This document shows positions 1 through 5,096 of a DNA stretch of 9,855 bases, piece after piece. The stretch spans positions 1-9,855 of the forward strand of contig DAOVQG010000179.1 of assembly GCA_030628805.1 (NCBI GenBank), given 5' to 3'. The stretch's first letter is position 1. Each line of letters begins with the position of its first letter. A program made the position numbers and the translations under genes. Under the pieces are notes generated by a model. The model saw only the letters and a program-made list of their open reading frames with translations. It had not been told where the DNA came from and did not search any database. The DNA is from JAGMDK01 sp023128695 (lineage in GTDB: Bacteria > Planctomycetota > Phycisphaerae > UBA1845 > Fen-1342).

Positions 1-124
1 AGGCCCGGCATTTATGCCGGGTTGAAAGGTCGGAGTCAGAATCCCCTCCTTTCCTCCGCCGCCTTCGGCGGCGGAGGAAAGGAGGGGGAATAAAGCTCGT
101 TTACCCGGCATAAATGCCGGGCCT
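1..124. repeat. REPIN-like double palindrome with long central hairpin
   Basis: Two perfect 22-bp inverted arms (1-22 and 103-124) carry the self-palindromic core CCCGGCATTTATGCCGGG. Between them lies a second hairpin with a 21-bp perfect stem (43-63 with 67-87) of pyrimidine-rich sequence closed on TTC. Inverted copies of a self-palindrome around a spacer is the layout of REPINs, but no family match could be tested. The element starts at base 1, so its left edge may lie outside the window. Confidence 0.8.
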
Positions 125-151
125 AGCGCTGCCACGGAACAAGGCGGGTGG

Positions 152-171
152 CCCATCGCTTTAGCGGTGGG
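152..171. repeat. Short palindromic repeat
   Basis: An 8-bp hairpin with one G-T pair (CCCATCGC, then GCGGTGGG) around TTTA. It sits between the 1-124 element and the 190-275 hairpin cluster, and is one more compact palindrome of the type dispersed through the window. It has no gene context. It could be chance, but its clean stem and position in the cluster favour a degenerate repeat unit. Confidence 0.4.
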
Positions 172-189
172 GGACACGAATGATGAACG

Positions 190-275
190 GGTGCGAGAAA
201 GGATTCTCGCACCAGCGGGGAATGAGGAGTGGTGCGAGAAGGGATTCTCGCACCAGTGGATTCTCGCACCAGCGG
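190..275. repeat. Two and a half copies of a GGTGCGAGAA hairpin repeat
   Basis: Copy 1 (190-218) and copy 2 (231-259) share the hairpin GGTGCGAGAA / TTCTCGCACC followed by AG(C/T)GG. A third, half copy (258-275) overlaps the end of copy 2 and keeps only the right arm. The cluster ends 5 bp before the stop codon of the leftward agmatinase gene, so transcripts from that operon would run into these hairpins. They may stabilise or end the mRNA, but no T-tract follows. Confidence 0.8.
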
Positions 276-280
276 CTTGG

Positions 281-1156
281 TCAGGTGCCGCGGGCCACTA
301 ATCCGATCAGCCGATAGATCAGCTTCGCCGCCAGGAACTCGGTCACCGTGCTCGGCGGCAAGGGGCGGACTTCAACCACGTCGGCGGCGACAATCTGACG
401 TTCGCGGGCGACCGCGGCGAGTAGATCGACGACCTGATACCAGTCGAGTCCGCCGGGTTCGGGCGTCCCGGTGCCGGGGGCATAGGCCGGGTCGAAGCCG
501 TCGATGTCGATCGTCACGTACACACGATCGCTGAGTTGGGAAACCACCTCCTCGATCCAGGACGACGACGCGCGGCACGCGCGGGCGGTGACGAGCGGCT
601 TTTTCTCCCGGCGAATGAAGCGGGCCTCCTCGGCCGAGAAATTGCGAATGCCGACGCCGACCGCCGGTACGCCCAGTTCGTGCACGCGGCGCATGACGCA
701 GGCGTGGCTGTACGGCGAACCTTGATACGTGTCGCGCAGGTCCGCATGAGCGTCGACCTGGAGCACGCTCAGATCCTTGTGACGTGTCATGACTGCCCGG
801 ACCAAGCCCGACGTGATGCCGTGCTCGCCGCCGAGAGCGATGAGAAACTTGCCGTCGCGTACTATTCGACGAGCGGCGGTGTAGACGCGCTGGTGCATGG
901 CCTCCGGCCCACGGGCGTCCGGTTCGAGCGGATCGAGCGTGGCGACGCCGGCCCGGATACTTTCTCGGCCGAGTTCCTCGTCGTAGAGCTCGACCTGTTG
1001 CGAGGCCGTGATGATCGCCCGTGGTCCCTCGCGAGTACCAGCGCCGAAGCTCGTCGTCGCCTCGTAAGGGATCGGCAGGATTGCGAAGCGGGCCGTGTCG
1101 TAAGCGGCGGCCCGCGCGTCGAGCCCCAGGAAGTTGTCCGGAATGCTGTGTGACAA
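281..1156 (-). CDS. speB: Agmatinase (arginase/ureohydrolase family)
   Basis: Predicted cytosolic Mn-dependent ureohydrolase, most likely hydrolysing agmatine to putrescine and urea. In the 291-aa reading the family motifs are in order: GGEHG (109-113), VDAHADLRD (134-142), SHA (150-152), DIDGFDPAYAPGTGTP (217-232) and DVVEV (259-263). They supply expected metal ligands H112, D135, H137, D139, D217 and D219. The length is typical. The agmatinase call over arginase or formimidoylglutamase leans on the upstream pdaD, whose product makes agmatine; the two lie 64 bp apart on one strand. The start is uncertain: TTG at 1156 begins SIPDNFLGLD-type N-terminal sequence. A GTG at 1177 or 1279 is possible, but the extension runs through a palindromic repeat and into pdaD. 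No strong ribosome site precedes the TTG; a GGGG lies 7-8 bases upstream. Confidence 0.88.
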   Translation of the reverse strand: MSHSIPDNFLGLDARAAAYDTARFAILPIPYEATTSFGAGTREGPRAIITASQQVELYDEELGRESIRAGVATLDPLEPDARGPEAMHQRVYTAARRIVRDGKFLIALGGEHGITSGLVRAVMTRHKDLSVLQVDAHADLRDTYQGSPYSHACVMRRVHELGVPAVGVGIRNFSAEEARFIRREKKPLVTARACRASSSWIEEVVSQLSDRVYVTIDIDGFDPAYAPGTGTPEPGGLDWYQVVDLLAAVARERQIVAADVVEVRPLPPSTVTEFLAAKLIYRLIGLVARGT

Positions 1157-1176
1157 CGATCTTGCCCCGCGGGACA

Positions 1177-1205
1177 CCGCGCGGACTGAAGTCCGCGGCT
1201 CTTCG
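1177..1205. repeat. Palindromic repeat between pdaD and agmatinase genes
   Basis: On the minus strand this reads CGAAGAGCCGCGG-ACTTCAGT-CCGCGCGG, a strong hairpin. A second copy at 4354-4382 is identical except for two changes that keep one base pair (G-C to A-T). It occupies nearly half of the 64-bp spacer between the two polyamine genes, so it would be transcribed in the operon mRNA just upstream of the agmatinase start and could affect coupling or differential expression. Confidence 0.75.
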
Positions 1206-1220
1206 CTCCAGAAACACGTG

Positions 1221-1775
1221 CTAATCGAACAGGAAGATCGCGGCCGCCAACACCGTCGTCCACTTGCCGTTCTTATCACCCTCGGCGGTTTGAACCACGG
1301 CCCGGGTTTTCACGATCTGACCGCTCATCTTGTACACCTCGCGGCGTTCGTCGTAGTCGCTGTCGGCGTCGAACTCGATGCCGAGGGTGGTGGCGAGCAT
1401 GTTGGCGGCCATGTCTTCGACAAAGTCAGCCGTCTTCCGCTCGTTCATCCCGTGCCCGTGGTGTTCGGAGATGTACCCGAACTGATCGCCCTTGGCGGGA
1501 ACCGCCAGACCGATGCCGGCCGAGACCAGGCGATTGGGCTCGTTCGTGCGGGATTCGGCCATCACGCAATACGTAATCTGCCCGGGGATGAGCCTCGCCA
1601 AACCGGCTCGCCGCGAGATGAGCTTGCACCCGGGCGGGAAGATGCTCGATACCTTGACCAGGTTGCATTGGGCGATGCCGGCGCTGCGGAGCGCGGCCTC
1701 GAATGATTCGAGATTATGGCGATGCCGGCCGACACCGCGGGTGAAGAAGATCCGACTCGGAACCATGGGCGGCAT
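1221..1775 (-). CDS. pdaD: Pyruvoyl-dependent arginine decarboxylase
   Basis: Decarboxylates arginine to agmatine, the first step of the arginine route to putrescine. The 184-aa proenzyme carries the family self-cleavage site in KVSSIFPPGCK: cleavage between S43 and S44 would turn S44 into the pyruvoyl group. The GYISEHHGHG segment holds E104, matching the conserved catalytic Glu region of the Methanocaldococcus enzyme. Length is slightly above the roughly 165 aa of archaeal members. The ATG at 1775 is preceded by AGGAG at 1784-1788 with 8-nt spacing. A promoter is visible at 1868-1894. The gene lies just upstream of an agmatinase on the same strand, giving a complete arginine-to-putrescine pair. 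The family is best known from archaea and scattered bacteria, which makes the location notable. Identification is from motifs and whole-length resemblance only. Confidence 0.92.
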   Translation of the reverse strand: MPPMVPSRIFFTRGVGRHRHNLESFEAALRSAGIAQCNLVKVSSIFPPGCKLISRRAGLARLIPGQITYCVMAESRTNEPNRLVSAGIGLAVPAKGDQFGYISEHHGHGMNERKTADFVEDMAANMLATTLGIEFDADSDYDERREVYKMSGQIVKTRAVVQTAEGDKNGKWTTVLAAAIFLFD

Positions 1776-1867
1776 GCACTGCTCTCCTGCCTGGGGGCCA
1801 TGCGGCTTCCTGGCCGTGATTTCCGGATCGTTACCTGTTTGCCGCGACGGCTGTTACCGGGGGAGGG

Positions 1868-1894
1868 ATTATAGCATAAGCGGGGGCGCTTCAA
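1868..1894 (-). promoter_or_regulatory. Probable promoter of pdaD-agmatinase operon
   Basis: Reading leftward, TTGAAG (1889-1894) and a perfect TATAAT (1868-1873) are separated by 15 bp, slightly short of the usual 17. The predicted start near 1861 would give an 85-nt leader to the pdaD ATG at 1775. The leader contains an out-of-frame ATG near 1802, but no obvious leader peptide or riboswitch was recognised. Confidence 0.55.
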
Positions 1895-1904
1895 GGGCCG
1901 GCTG

Positions 1905-1953
1905 ACAAACCGCGCGGAAAAACCAAGCTTGTTTTTGGATTCCGCGCGTTTGT
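1905..1953. repeat. Imperfect palindrome upstream of pdaD
   Basis: ACAAACCGCGCGGAA (1905-1919) pairs with TTCCGCGCGTTTGT (1940-1953), leaving one bulged C. The enclosed AAAAACCAAGCTTGTTTTT is itself nearly palindromic. On the plus strand a T-rich tail follows (1950-1956), so it could act as a terminator for rightward transcription. No rightward gene ends here, so a dispersed palindromic element is equally likely. Confidence 0.5.
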
Positions 1954-1972
1954 TTTGAATGTTTGTAGTGTT

Positions 1973-2101
1973 GGAACTCGGCCTCCGGGCAGCGGCCCGG
2001 GGCGGGTTCCGAGGGAGCCAAGTGTAACGGTGCGATCCGGAGGGATCGCAAGGAGTAATTCCTGCCAGGCCGGTACCCCGTGTGGGTACCGGCCTTGTTT
2101 T
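1973..2101 (+). ncRNA. Candidate structured small RNA
   Basis: No convincing protein gene lies between 1776 and 2449. This stretch instead holds consecutive perfect hairpins: GGAACTCG (1973-1980) with CGGGTTCC (2003-2010), enclosing CCGGGC-AGCG-GCCCGG (1985-2000); then TGCGATCC-GGAG-GGATCGCA (2031-2050); then an intrinsic terminator. A roughly 20-nt unpaired stretch (2011-2030) separates the first two. The order hairpin, linker, hairpin, terminator is what an independent sRNA would show. No known family (SRP, 6S, tmRNA, common riboswitches) was recognised and no clear promoter was found. A cluster of dispersed palindromes is the main alternative. Confidence 0.35.
2067..2101 (+). terminator. 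Intrinsic terminator
   Basis: A perfect 12-bp stem, AGGCCGGTACCC (2067-2078) with GGGTACCGGCCT (2084-2095), closes a CGTGT loop and is followed by TGTTTT. The T-tract is only on the plus-strand side, so it would end rightward transcription. The only rightward transcript it could end is the candidate RNA immediately upstream. Confidence 0.65.
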
Positions 2102-2211
2102 CTGCGCAATTGAGACTTCATGGTCATTCCGACGAGCACGTCACAGGCGATCGATGGAAGTAGCAAGTTCTCCGTCGCGGCTGAATTGACGGATTGCGTA
2201 TCGATCAGAAT

Positions 2212-2294
2212 GTGTGCCACTGCTCTTGAGCAGTGCTAGATATCGTCGAGTGCACCGGAATCATTAAGAACACTGCTCAAGAGCAGTGGCACAC
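2212..2294. repeat. REPIN-like inverted pair of CACTGCTC palindromes
   Basis: A perfect 24-bp inverted repeat (2212-2235 and 2271-2294) flanks a 35-bp spacer. Each arm holds the self-palindrome CACTGCTC-TT-GAGCAGTG, so the element can fold as two small hairpins or one long one. This is the same architecture as the 1-124 element with unrelated sequence. It lies in the 348-bp gene-free stretch between the terminator and the isomerase gene. The remainder of that stretch (2102-2211, 2295-2449) shows a TTGACG at 2306-2311 without a convincing -10, and little else. Confidence 0.82.
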
Positions 2295-2449
2295 CAGCCC
2301 ATCAATTGACGAGCGACAGAGCCATAGTGCTCTATCAATGCTGATTCGATGGCTCGCTCGGAATGACGGTTGTGCCTACGCTATATGGGCGCTGAACTCC
2401 AGGCTCGTCCAAATACGAACTGTAATTCGTCCGAAATAATGAGGTCCGC

Positions 2450-3310
2450 ATGTACGCCGCTATCAATGCCTGGTCGTTTCCGGACATGATTTCCGCCGAC
2501 GAGCAGCTTACGCGCGCGGCCGCGGCCGGCTTCGCGGGGCTCGAGCTGGTCATCTCGGACGCAGGTCCCTTGCGACCGGATACGCCGCCGGCGGAGTTCG
2601 CTCGTCTGGCTGACCGGGCCGCCGAGCTCAACCTGCGTCTGGTGGGGCTGGCGACTGATCTCTTCTGGCAATTCAATTATGCCTCACCCGCCGAAGCGGA
2701 TCGGCAACGGGCTCACGAAGTGACGCTTCGCCTGCTGGATCGAGCCGCCGCGGCGCGGGCCGGGGCGCTCCTCGTGGTCCCGGCCGTGGTCGGCAAGCTT
2801 GGTGAGCCCCGACCTCGTGTATCGTATGCCGACGCCCTGCATCGTACCGTGGAGGCGCTTTCGGACCTGCGGCACGAGGCGGAGGCCCGGGCCGTCACGC
2901 TCGCGCTCGAGAACGTCTGGAATCGCTTCCTCTTGTCGCCATTGGAGGCCGCCGACCTGATCGACCGGATCAATTCACCATACGTGGGCTTCTATCTCGA
3001 CACCGGGAACGTGCTGGCGCATGGCTATCCCGAGGATTGGATCGCCACGCTCGGCGGCCGCATCGCGCGGGTACACGCCAAGGATTACGACGTGAACAAG
3101 CCGGGACCGGCCGATTTCTGCGTGCTGGGTGAAGGCAGCGTGAACTGGCCGGCGGTGGTTAACGGGCTACGCGCGGCCGGGTACGATGGCCCGCTGACGT
3201 ACAAGGGCCCGGGTGAGCCGGATGACATTTGCCGGCGGTTAAACAACATCCTAAAAGGGGAGGGCGAAGCTCCCGCTGAGCCTAAAATGGGAGGGCGAAG
3301 CTCCCGCTGA
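2450..3310 (+). CDS. Sugar phosphate isomerase/epimerase-like TIM-barrel protein
   Basis: A 286-aa member of the xylose isomerase-like TIM-barrel superfamily (AP endonuclease 2 fold), a group of cytosolic, usually divalent-metal-dependent sugar isomerases and epimerases. Typical metal-site segments are visible: ALENVW (E154), FYLDTGN (D184) and RVHAKD (H209). The expected fourth ligand, a Glu near the last strand, seems to be K252 in PLTYKGPGE, so activity may be altered. ATG at 2450 has GAGG at 2441-2444. The last 17 or so residues (KGEGEAPAEPKMGGRSSR) are encoded by a 31-bp tandem repeat that also supplies the TGA stop, so the native C-terminus probably lay near residue 268. A homocysteine methyltransferase gene follows 71 bp later on the same strand, probably co-transcribed. 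The substrate cannot be inferred. Confidence 0.82.
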   Translation: MYAAINAWSFPDMISADEQLTRAAAAGFAGLELVISDAGPLRPDTPPAEFARLADRAAELNLRLVGLATDLFWQFNYASPAEADRQRAHEVTLRLLDRAAAARAGALLVVPAVVGKLGEPRPRVSYADALHRTVEALSDLRHEAEARAVTLALENVWNRFLLSPLEAADLIDRINSPYVGFYLDTGNVLAHGYPEDWIATLGGRIARVHAKDYDVNKPGPADFCVLGEGSVNWPAVVNGLRAAGYDGPLTYKGPGEPDDICRRLNNILKGEGEAPAEPKMGGRSSR

Positions 3311-3342
3311 GCCTAAAATGGGAGGGCGAAGCTCCCGCTGAG
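3250..3342 (+). repeat. Three tandem 31-bp palindromic repeats
   Basis: Three copies (3250-3280, 3281-3311, 3312-3342) differ at one position in the first. Each has a GGGAG-GGCGAAG-CTCCC hairpin core and a CCTAAAA linker. They straddle the 3' end of the isomerase-like gene: copy 1 is fully coding, copy 2 is coding up to the TGA at 3308-3310, and copy 3 lies in the spacer to the next gene. Because 31 is not a multiple of three, successive copies are read in different frames. Confidence 0.92.
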
Positions 3343-3381
3343 CCGAGCGGGACAGTCTAAGGACATTACGGAGATGTCGTC

Positions 3382-4266
3382 ATGACATTCGATCGCGAAG
3401 CGCTAAAAGCCGGGGTGACGGTGGCGGACGGCGGATGGTCCACGAGTCTGCAAATGCGCGGGTTGCCGACCGATGTCATGCCGGAAACCGCCAATCTTGC
3501 GCACCCCGAGCTGATCCTCGAGCTTGGCCGGGCTTATCTTGACGCCGGAGCGCGCTTCATCACCACTAACACCTTCTCCGCCAATCGCTTCAACCTGGAG
3601 CGGCGGCAAGTCGAGGCGAGCGTGGAGGAAATCAACCGCCGCGGAGCGGAGCTGGCCCGCGAAGCGATCGGCAACCGCGAGGCGCTGGTAGCGGGCTCCA
3701 TCGGGCCGAGCGGGAAGATTCTCGCCGTCAGCGAGGCCACGCCGGAGCAGCTCTCGCCGATCTTCGAGGAGCAGGCGAAAGCACTCGCGGCCGGCGGGGC
3801 GGACGTCATCGTGCTGGAGACCTTCTCAGAGACGGCGGAGATCCTGCTGGCGTTGAAGGTCGTCAAAGACGCGACCGGACTGCCCGTGATCGCCAGCATG
3901 TCCTTCGACTCCGGGCCGCAGCGGACGCGAACGATGATGGGAGCCCGCGCGGAGGATTGTGCGGCGGCCCTGGAAGACGCCGAGGCGGATGCCGTCGGCT
4001 GCAACTGTGGCGGCGGGATCAACACGTTTCTGCCGGCGGTCGTGGCCCTGCGCGGCGCGACGAGCCTGCCGCTGTGGGTCAAGCCGAACGCCGGCATGCC
4101 CGAACTGGAAGACGGTCAGGCGGTTTACAAGCAGACGCCGGAGGAATTCGCCGCCCAGGTGCCGACGATCCTGGACGCCGGCACAAACATTATCGGCGGC
4201 TGCTGTGGGACGGGCCCGGAACACATCCAACGCGTGGCGAAACTGGTGGAGCGACGGAAAAAGTGA
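3382..4266 (+). CDS. Homocysteine S-methyltransferase family protein
   Basis: A 294-aa single-domain zinc methyltransferase of the kind forming the N-terminal module of MetH, BHMT and MmuM. It would move a methyl group from a donor such as S-methylmethionine, betaine or methylcobalamin to homocysteine, giving methionine. Seen: VADGGWSTSLQ near the N-terminus, TTNTFSANR (61-69), GSIGPSG (105-111), the first zinc Cys in GCNCGGG (C209) and the paired Cys in GGCCGTGPEH (C274, C275). There are no cobalamin- or folate-binding domains, so it is not a complete MetH. The donor is not readable from sequence; MmuM-like or split-MetH roles are both open. ATG at 3382 has GGAG at 3370-3373, 8 nt away. It follows the isomerase-like gene on the same strand, probably as an operon. 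Confidence 0.88.
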   Translation: MTFDREALKAGVTVADGGWSTSLQMRGLPTDVMPETANLAHPELILELGRAYLDAGARFITTNTFSANRFNLERRQVEASVEEINRRGAELAREAIGNREALVAGSIGPSGKILAVSEATPEQLSPIFEEQAKALAAGGADVIVLETFSETAEILLALKVVKDATGLPVIASMSFDSGPQRTRTMMGARAEDCAAALEDAEADAVGCNCGGGINTFLPAVVALRGATSLPLWVKPNAGMPELEDGQAVYKQTPEEFAAQVPTILDAGTNIIGGCCGTGPEHIQRVAKLVERRKK

Positions 4267-4268
4267 AC

Positions 4269-4284
4269 GTGAGAACGTGGGAAC
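4269..4284 (+). repeat. Seed copy of the GTGGGAAC octamer
   Basis: Directly after the methyltransferase stop codon, GTGAGAAC-GTGGGAAC matches two units of the octamer that forms the large arrays at 8358-8453 and 9661-9852. It may be a founding or decayed copy. Two short units could also arise by chance, so confidence is modest. Confidence 0.4.
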
Positions 4285-4324
4285 GGATCGGAGGGGATGG
4301 GCACTCACGCGGGATTTGACGTCG

Positions 4325-4427
4325 CTAAATAACCGTGCGCGATTCTGCGCCGCCGAAGAGCCGCGGGCTTCAGCCCGCGCGGCCTTTCGATCGCGTTGAC
4401 GGCGCGAGATTGCGCACGGTCATTTAG
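4325..4427. repeat. Nested palindrome with internal CCGCGGGCTTCAG hairpin
   Basis: The outer arms CTAAATAACCGTGCGC (4325-4340) and GCGCACGGTCATTTAG (4412-4427) pair with one mismatch, and pairing continues inward less perfectly (CTGCGCCG with CGGCGCGAG). The centre (4354-4382) is a copy of the hairpin repeat also found at 1177-1205. The element looks like one palindrome sitting inside another, 103 bp in all, compatible with a MITE or a REP-type insertion. Its right arm supplies the last codons and stop of the leftward gene at 4420-4746. Confidence 0.75.
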
Positions 4428-4746
4428 TCTTACCTAACTTGGCTGGATAGTTCCGCAGAGGGTTTTCAAAGCTCAGGTCGCCATCGTAGGAGACCTCGAT
4501 CGCGAAGACTGTCAGCAGTTCCCGATCCCCTTTCATCCAGATCCTGACAGTGCATTTTCGGTCAATAGCGGATTTCAAGCCGGTATACTTGCTGGAACGA
4601 GCGCATTGCCAAGCCAGTTTGATAGCGCGGACCTGAATCTCGCACAGTGACGGCGAGCGTTGCTCCGGCTCGTCGGGCGGAATCCGATTCTGAACCTCCC
4701 GCGCCTGCTCTGCCCACTCGATTTGCCTCATAATCATCCCACCCAT
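4420..4746 (-). CDS. Hypothetical protein, 108 aa
   Basis: No family was recognised. The predicted soluble protein has an N-terminal segment rich in Glu, Gln and Arg (IEWAEQAREVQNRIPPDEPEQRSP) that is probably helical, then a mixed segment with aromatic and charged residues (KCTVRIWMKGDRELLTVFAIEVSYDGDLSFE) that looks like beta strands. No signal peptide or membrane segment is visible. About two thirds of third codon positions are G or C, supporting real coding. The start is unclear among ATGs at residues 1, 4 and 6; none has a strong ribosome site, although GGTGGG lies 6 nt before the third. The stop and the last residues fall in the right arm of the 4325-4427 palindrome. It diverges from the small ORF and XRE gene across an AT-rich promoter region. 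Confidence 0.55.
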   Translation of the reverse strand: MGGMIMRQIEWAEQAREVQNRIPPDEPEQRSPSLCEIQVRAIKLAWQCARSSKYTGLKSAIDRKCTVRIWMKGDRELLTVFAIEVSYDGDLSFENPLRNYPAKLGKTK

Positions 4747-4814
4747 GCGCGTTTCTCGCTCATATACCTATTCTGGAAGAAATGCTATCACGCATCCCAT
4801 GATGCCCATTTCCA

Positions 4815-4838
4815 CAGGCATATTAACATGCCTGTTTA
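4815..4838. promoter_or_regulatory. Operator-like dyad over the leftward -10
   Basis: CAGGCAT-ATTAAC-ATGCCTG (4815-4834) is a perfect 7-bp inverted repeat. Overlapping it, TAACATGCCTGTTTA (4824-4838) contains a second dyad, AACA-TGCC-TGTT. Together they cover the -10 of the leftward promoter. TNACATGC is shared with the dyad at 4884-4898. The neighbouring XRE protein is the obvious candidate to bind here; this is inference. Confidence 0.4.
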
Positions 4839-4847
4839 CGCCGTCAA
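4820..4847 (-). promoter_or_regulatory. Probable promoter of the leftward hypothetical gene
   Basis: Reading leftward, TTGACG (4842-4847) and TAATAT (4820-4825) have a 16-bp spacer. A start near 4812 would give a leader of about 66 nt to the 4746 ATG. It lies in a locally AT-rich tract (about 4750-4905) that contrasts with the GC-rich surroundings and faces away from the rightward promoter at 4868-4897. Confidence 0.5.
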
Positions 4848-4867
4848 GATAAATATAAGCATTTATG

Positions 4868-4897
4868 TTGACGATGTGGCTATTTACATGCTATGTT
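4868..4897 (+). promoter_or_regulatory. Probable promoter of small ORF-XRE operon
   Basis: TTGACG (4868-4873) and TATGTT (4892-4897) are separated by 18 bp. Transcription would begin about 4903-4906, almost exactly at the ATG of the small ORF, implying a leaderless or near-leaderless first gene. The promoter is back to back with the leftward one at 4820-4847. Confidence 0.5.
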
Positions 4898-4898
4898 A
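4884..4898. promoter_or_regulatory. Operator-like dyad over the rightward -10
   Basis: TTACAT-GCT-ATGTTA is a near-perfect inverted repeat (one mismatch) lying across the -10 hexamer of the rightward promoter. It shares TNACATGC with the site at 4824-4838. A repressor bound here would block RNA polymerase, which fits autoregulation by the downstream XRE protein, as in many phage repressors and antitoxins. Not tested. Confidence 0.4.
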
Positions 4899-4905
4899 GT
4901 AATAG

Positions 4906-5091
4906 ATGGACAGGCGTCGTCTTGAGTTGGCACGGAGGCTGATGCGGTGGACGCGTCTATGCGTACTAAATCCTCGGTTCAGGCACCAGCGGGAAAACCA
5001 GGTGCTCACAAGGGACGTAACGGCCAACAGTCTTGGCATGGAGGTGCACAAGAATTCGCGGGCCGTCTTCGCCCGCCAGGTCATGAGGTGA
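4906..5091 (+). CDS. Candidate small basic protein, 61 aa
   Basis: An unrecognised, Arg-rich ORF (MDRRRLELARRLMRWTRL at its N-terminus) starting right after an in-frame TAG and 8 bp after the putative -10, and ending 5 bp before the XRE start. I counted G+C by codon position as roughly 61, 44 and 74 percent, the skew expected of a genuine gene in a GC-rich genome; the overlapping frame continuous with the XRE gene has a third-position value near 44 percent. It has no Shine-Dalgarno, so it would be translated leaderless. Size, basic charge and position before an HTH gene recall toxin-antitoxin pairs, but no toxin family was recognised. It may instead be a remnant of a longer gene. Confidence 0.35.
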   Translation: MDRRRLELARRLMRWTRLCVLNPRFRHQRENQVLTRDVTANSLGMEVHKNSRAVFARQVMR

Positions 5092-5096
5092 CTGCG

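Noticed and set aside
281..1279. Longer agmatinase starting at GTG 1279 (332 aa)
   Set aside because: The extra residues are translated from the 1177-1205 palindrome and the end of pdaD in another frame, are Arg/Ser-rich, and do not resemble the family.
2021..2060. SRP (4.5S) RNA, suggested by GATCCGGAGGGATCG
   Set aside because: The stretch is a simple 8-bp hairpin and lacks the conserved asymmetric loop and AGCAGCC segment of SRP RNA.
2306..2336. Promoter for the isomerase-like gene at TTGACG
   Set aside because: The -35 is good, but no acceptable -10 occurs at 16-18 bp; left unmarked.
4947..5096. N-terminal 50-residue extension of the XRE protein from GTG 4947
   Set aside because: It has a ribosome site (GGAGG), but third-position GC is only about 44 percent and the sequence is Gly-rich without recognisable structure. 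Kept as an alternative, not as the call.
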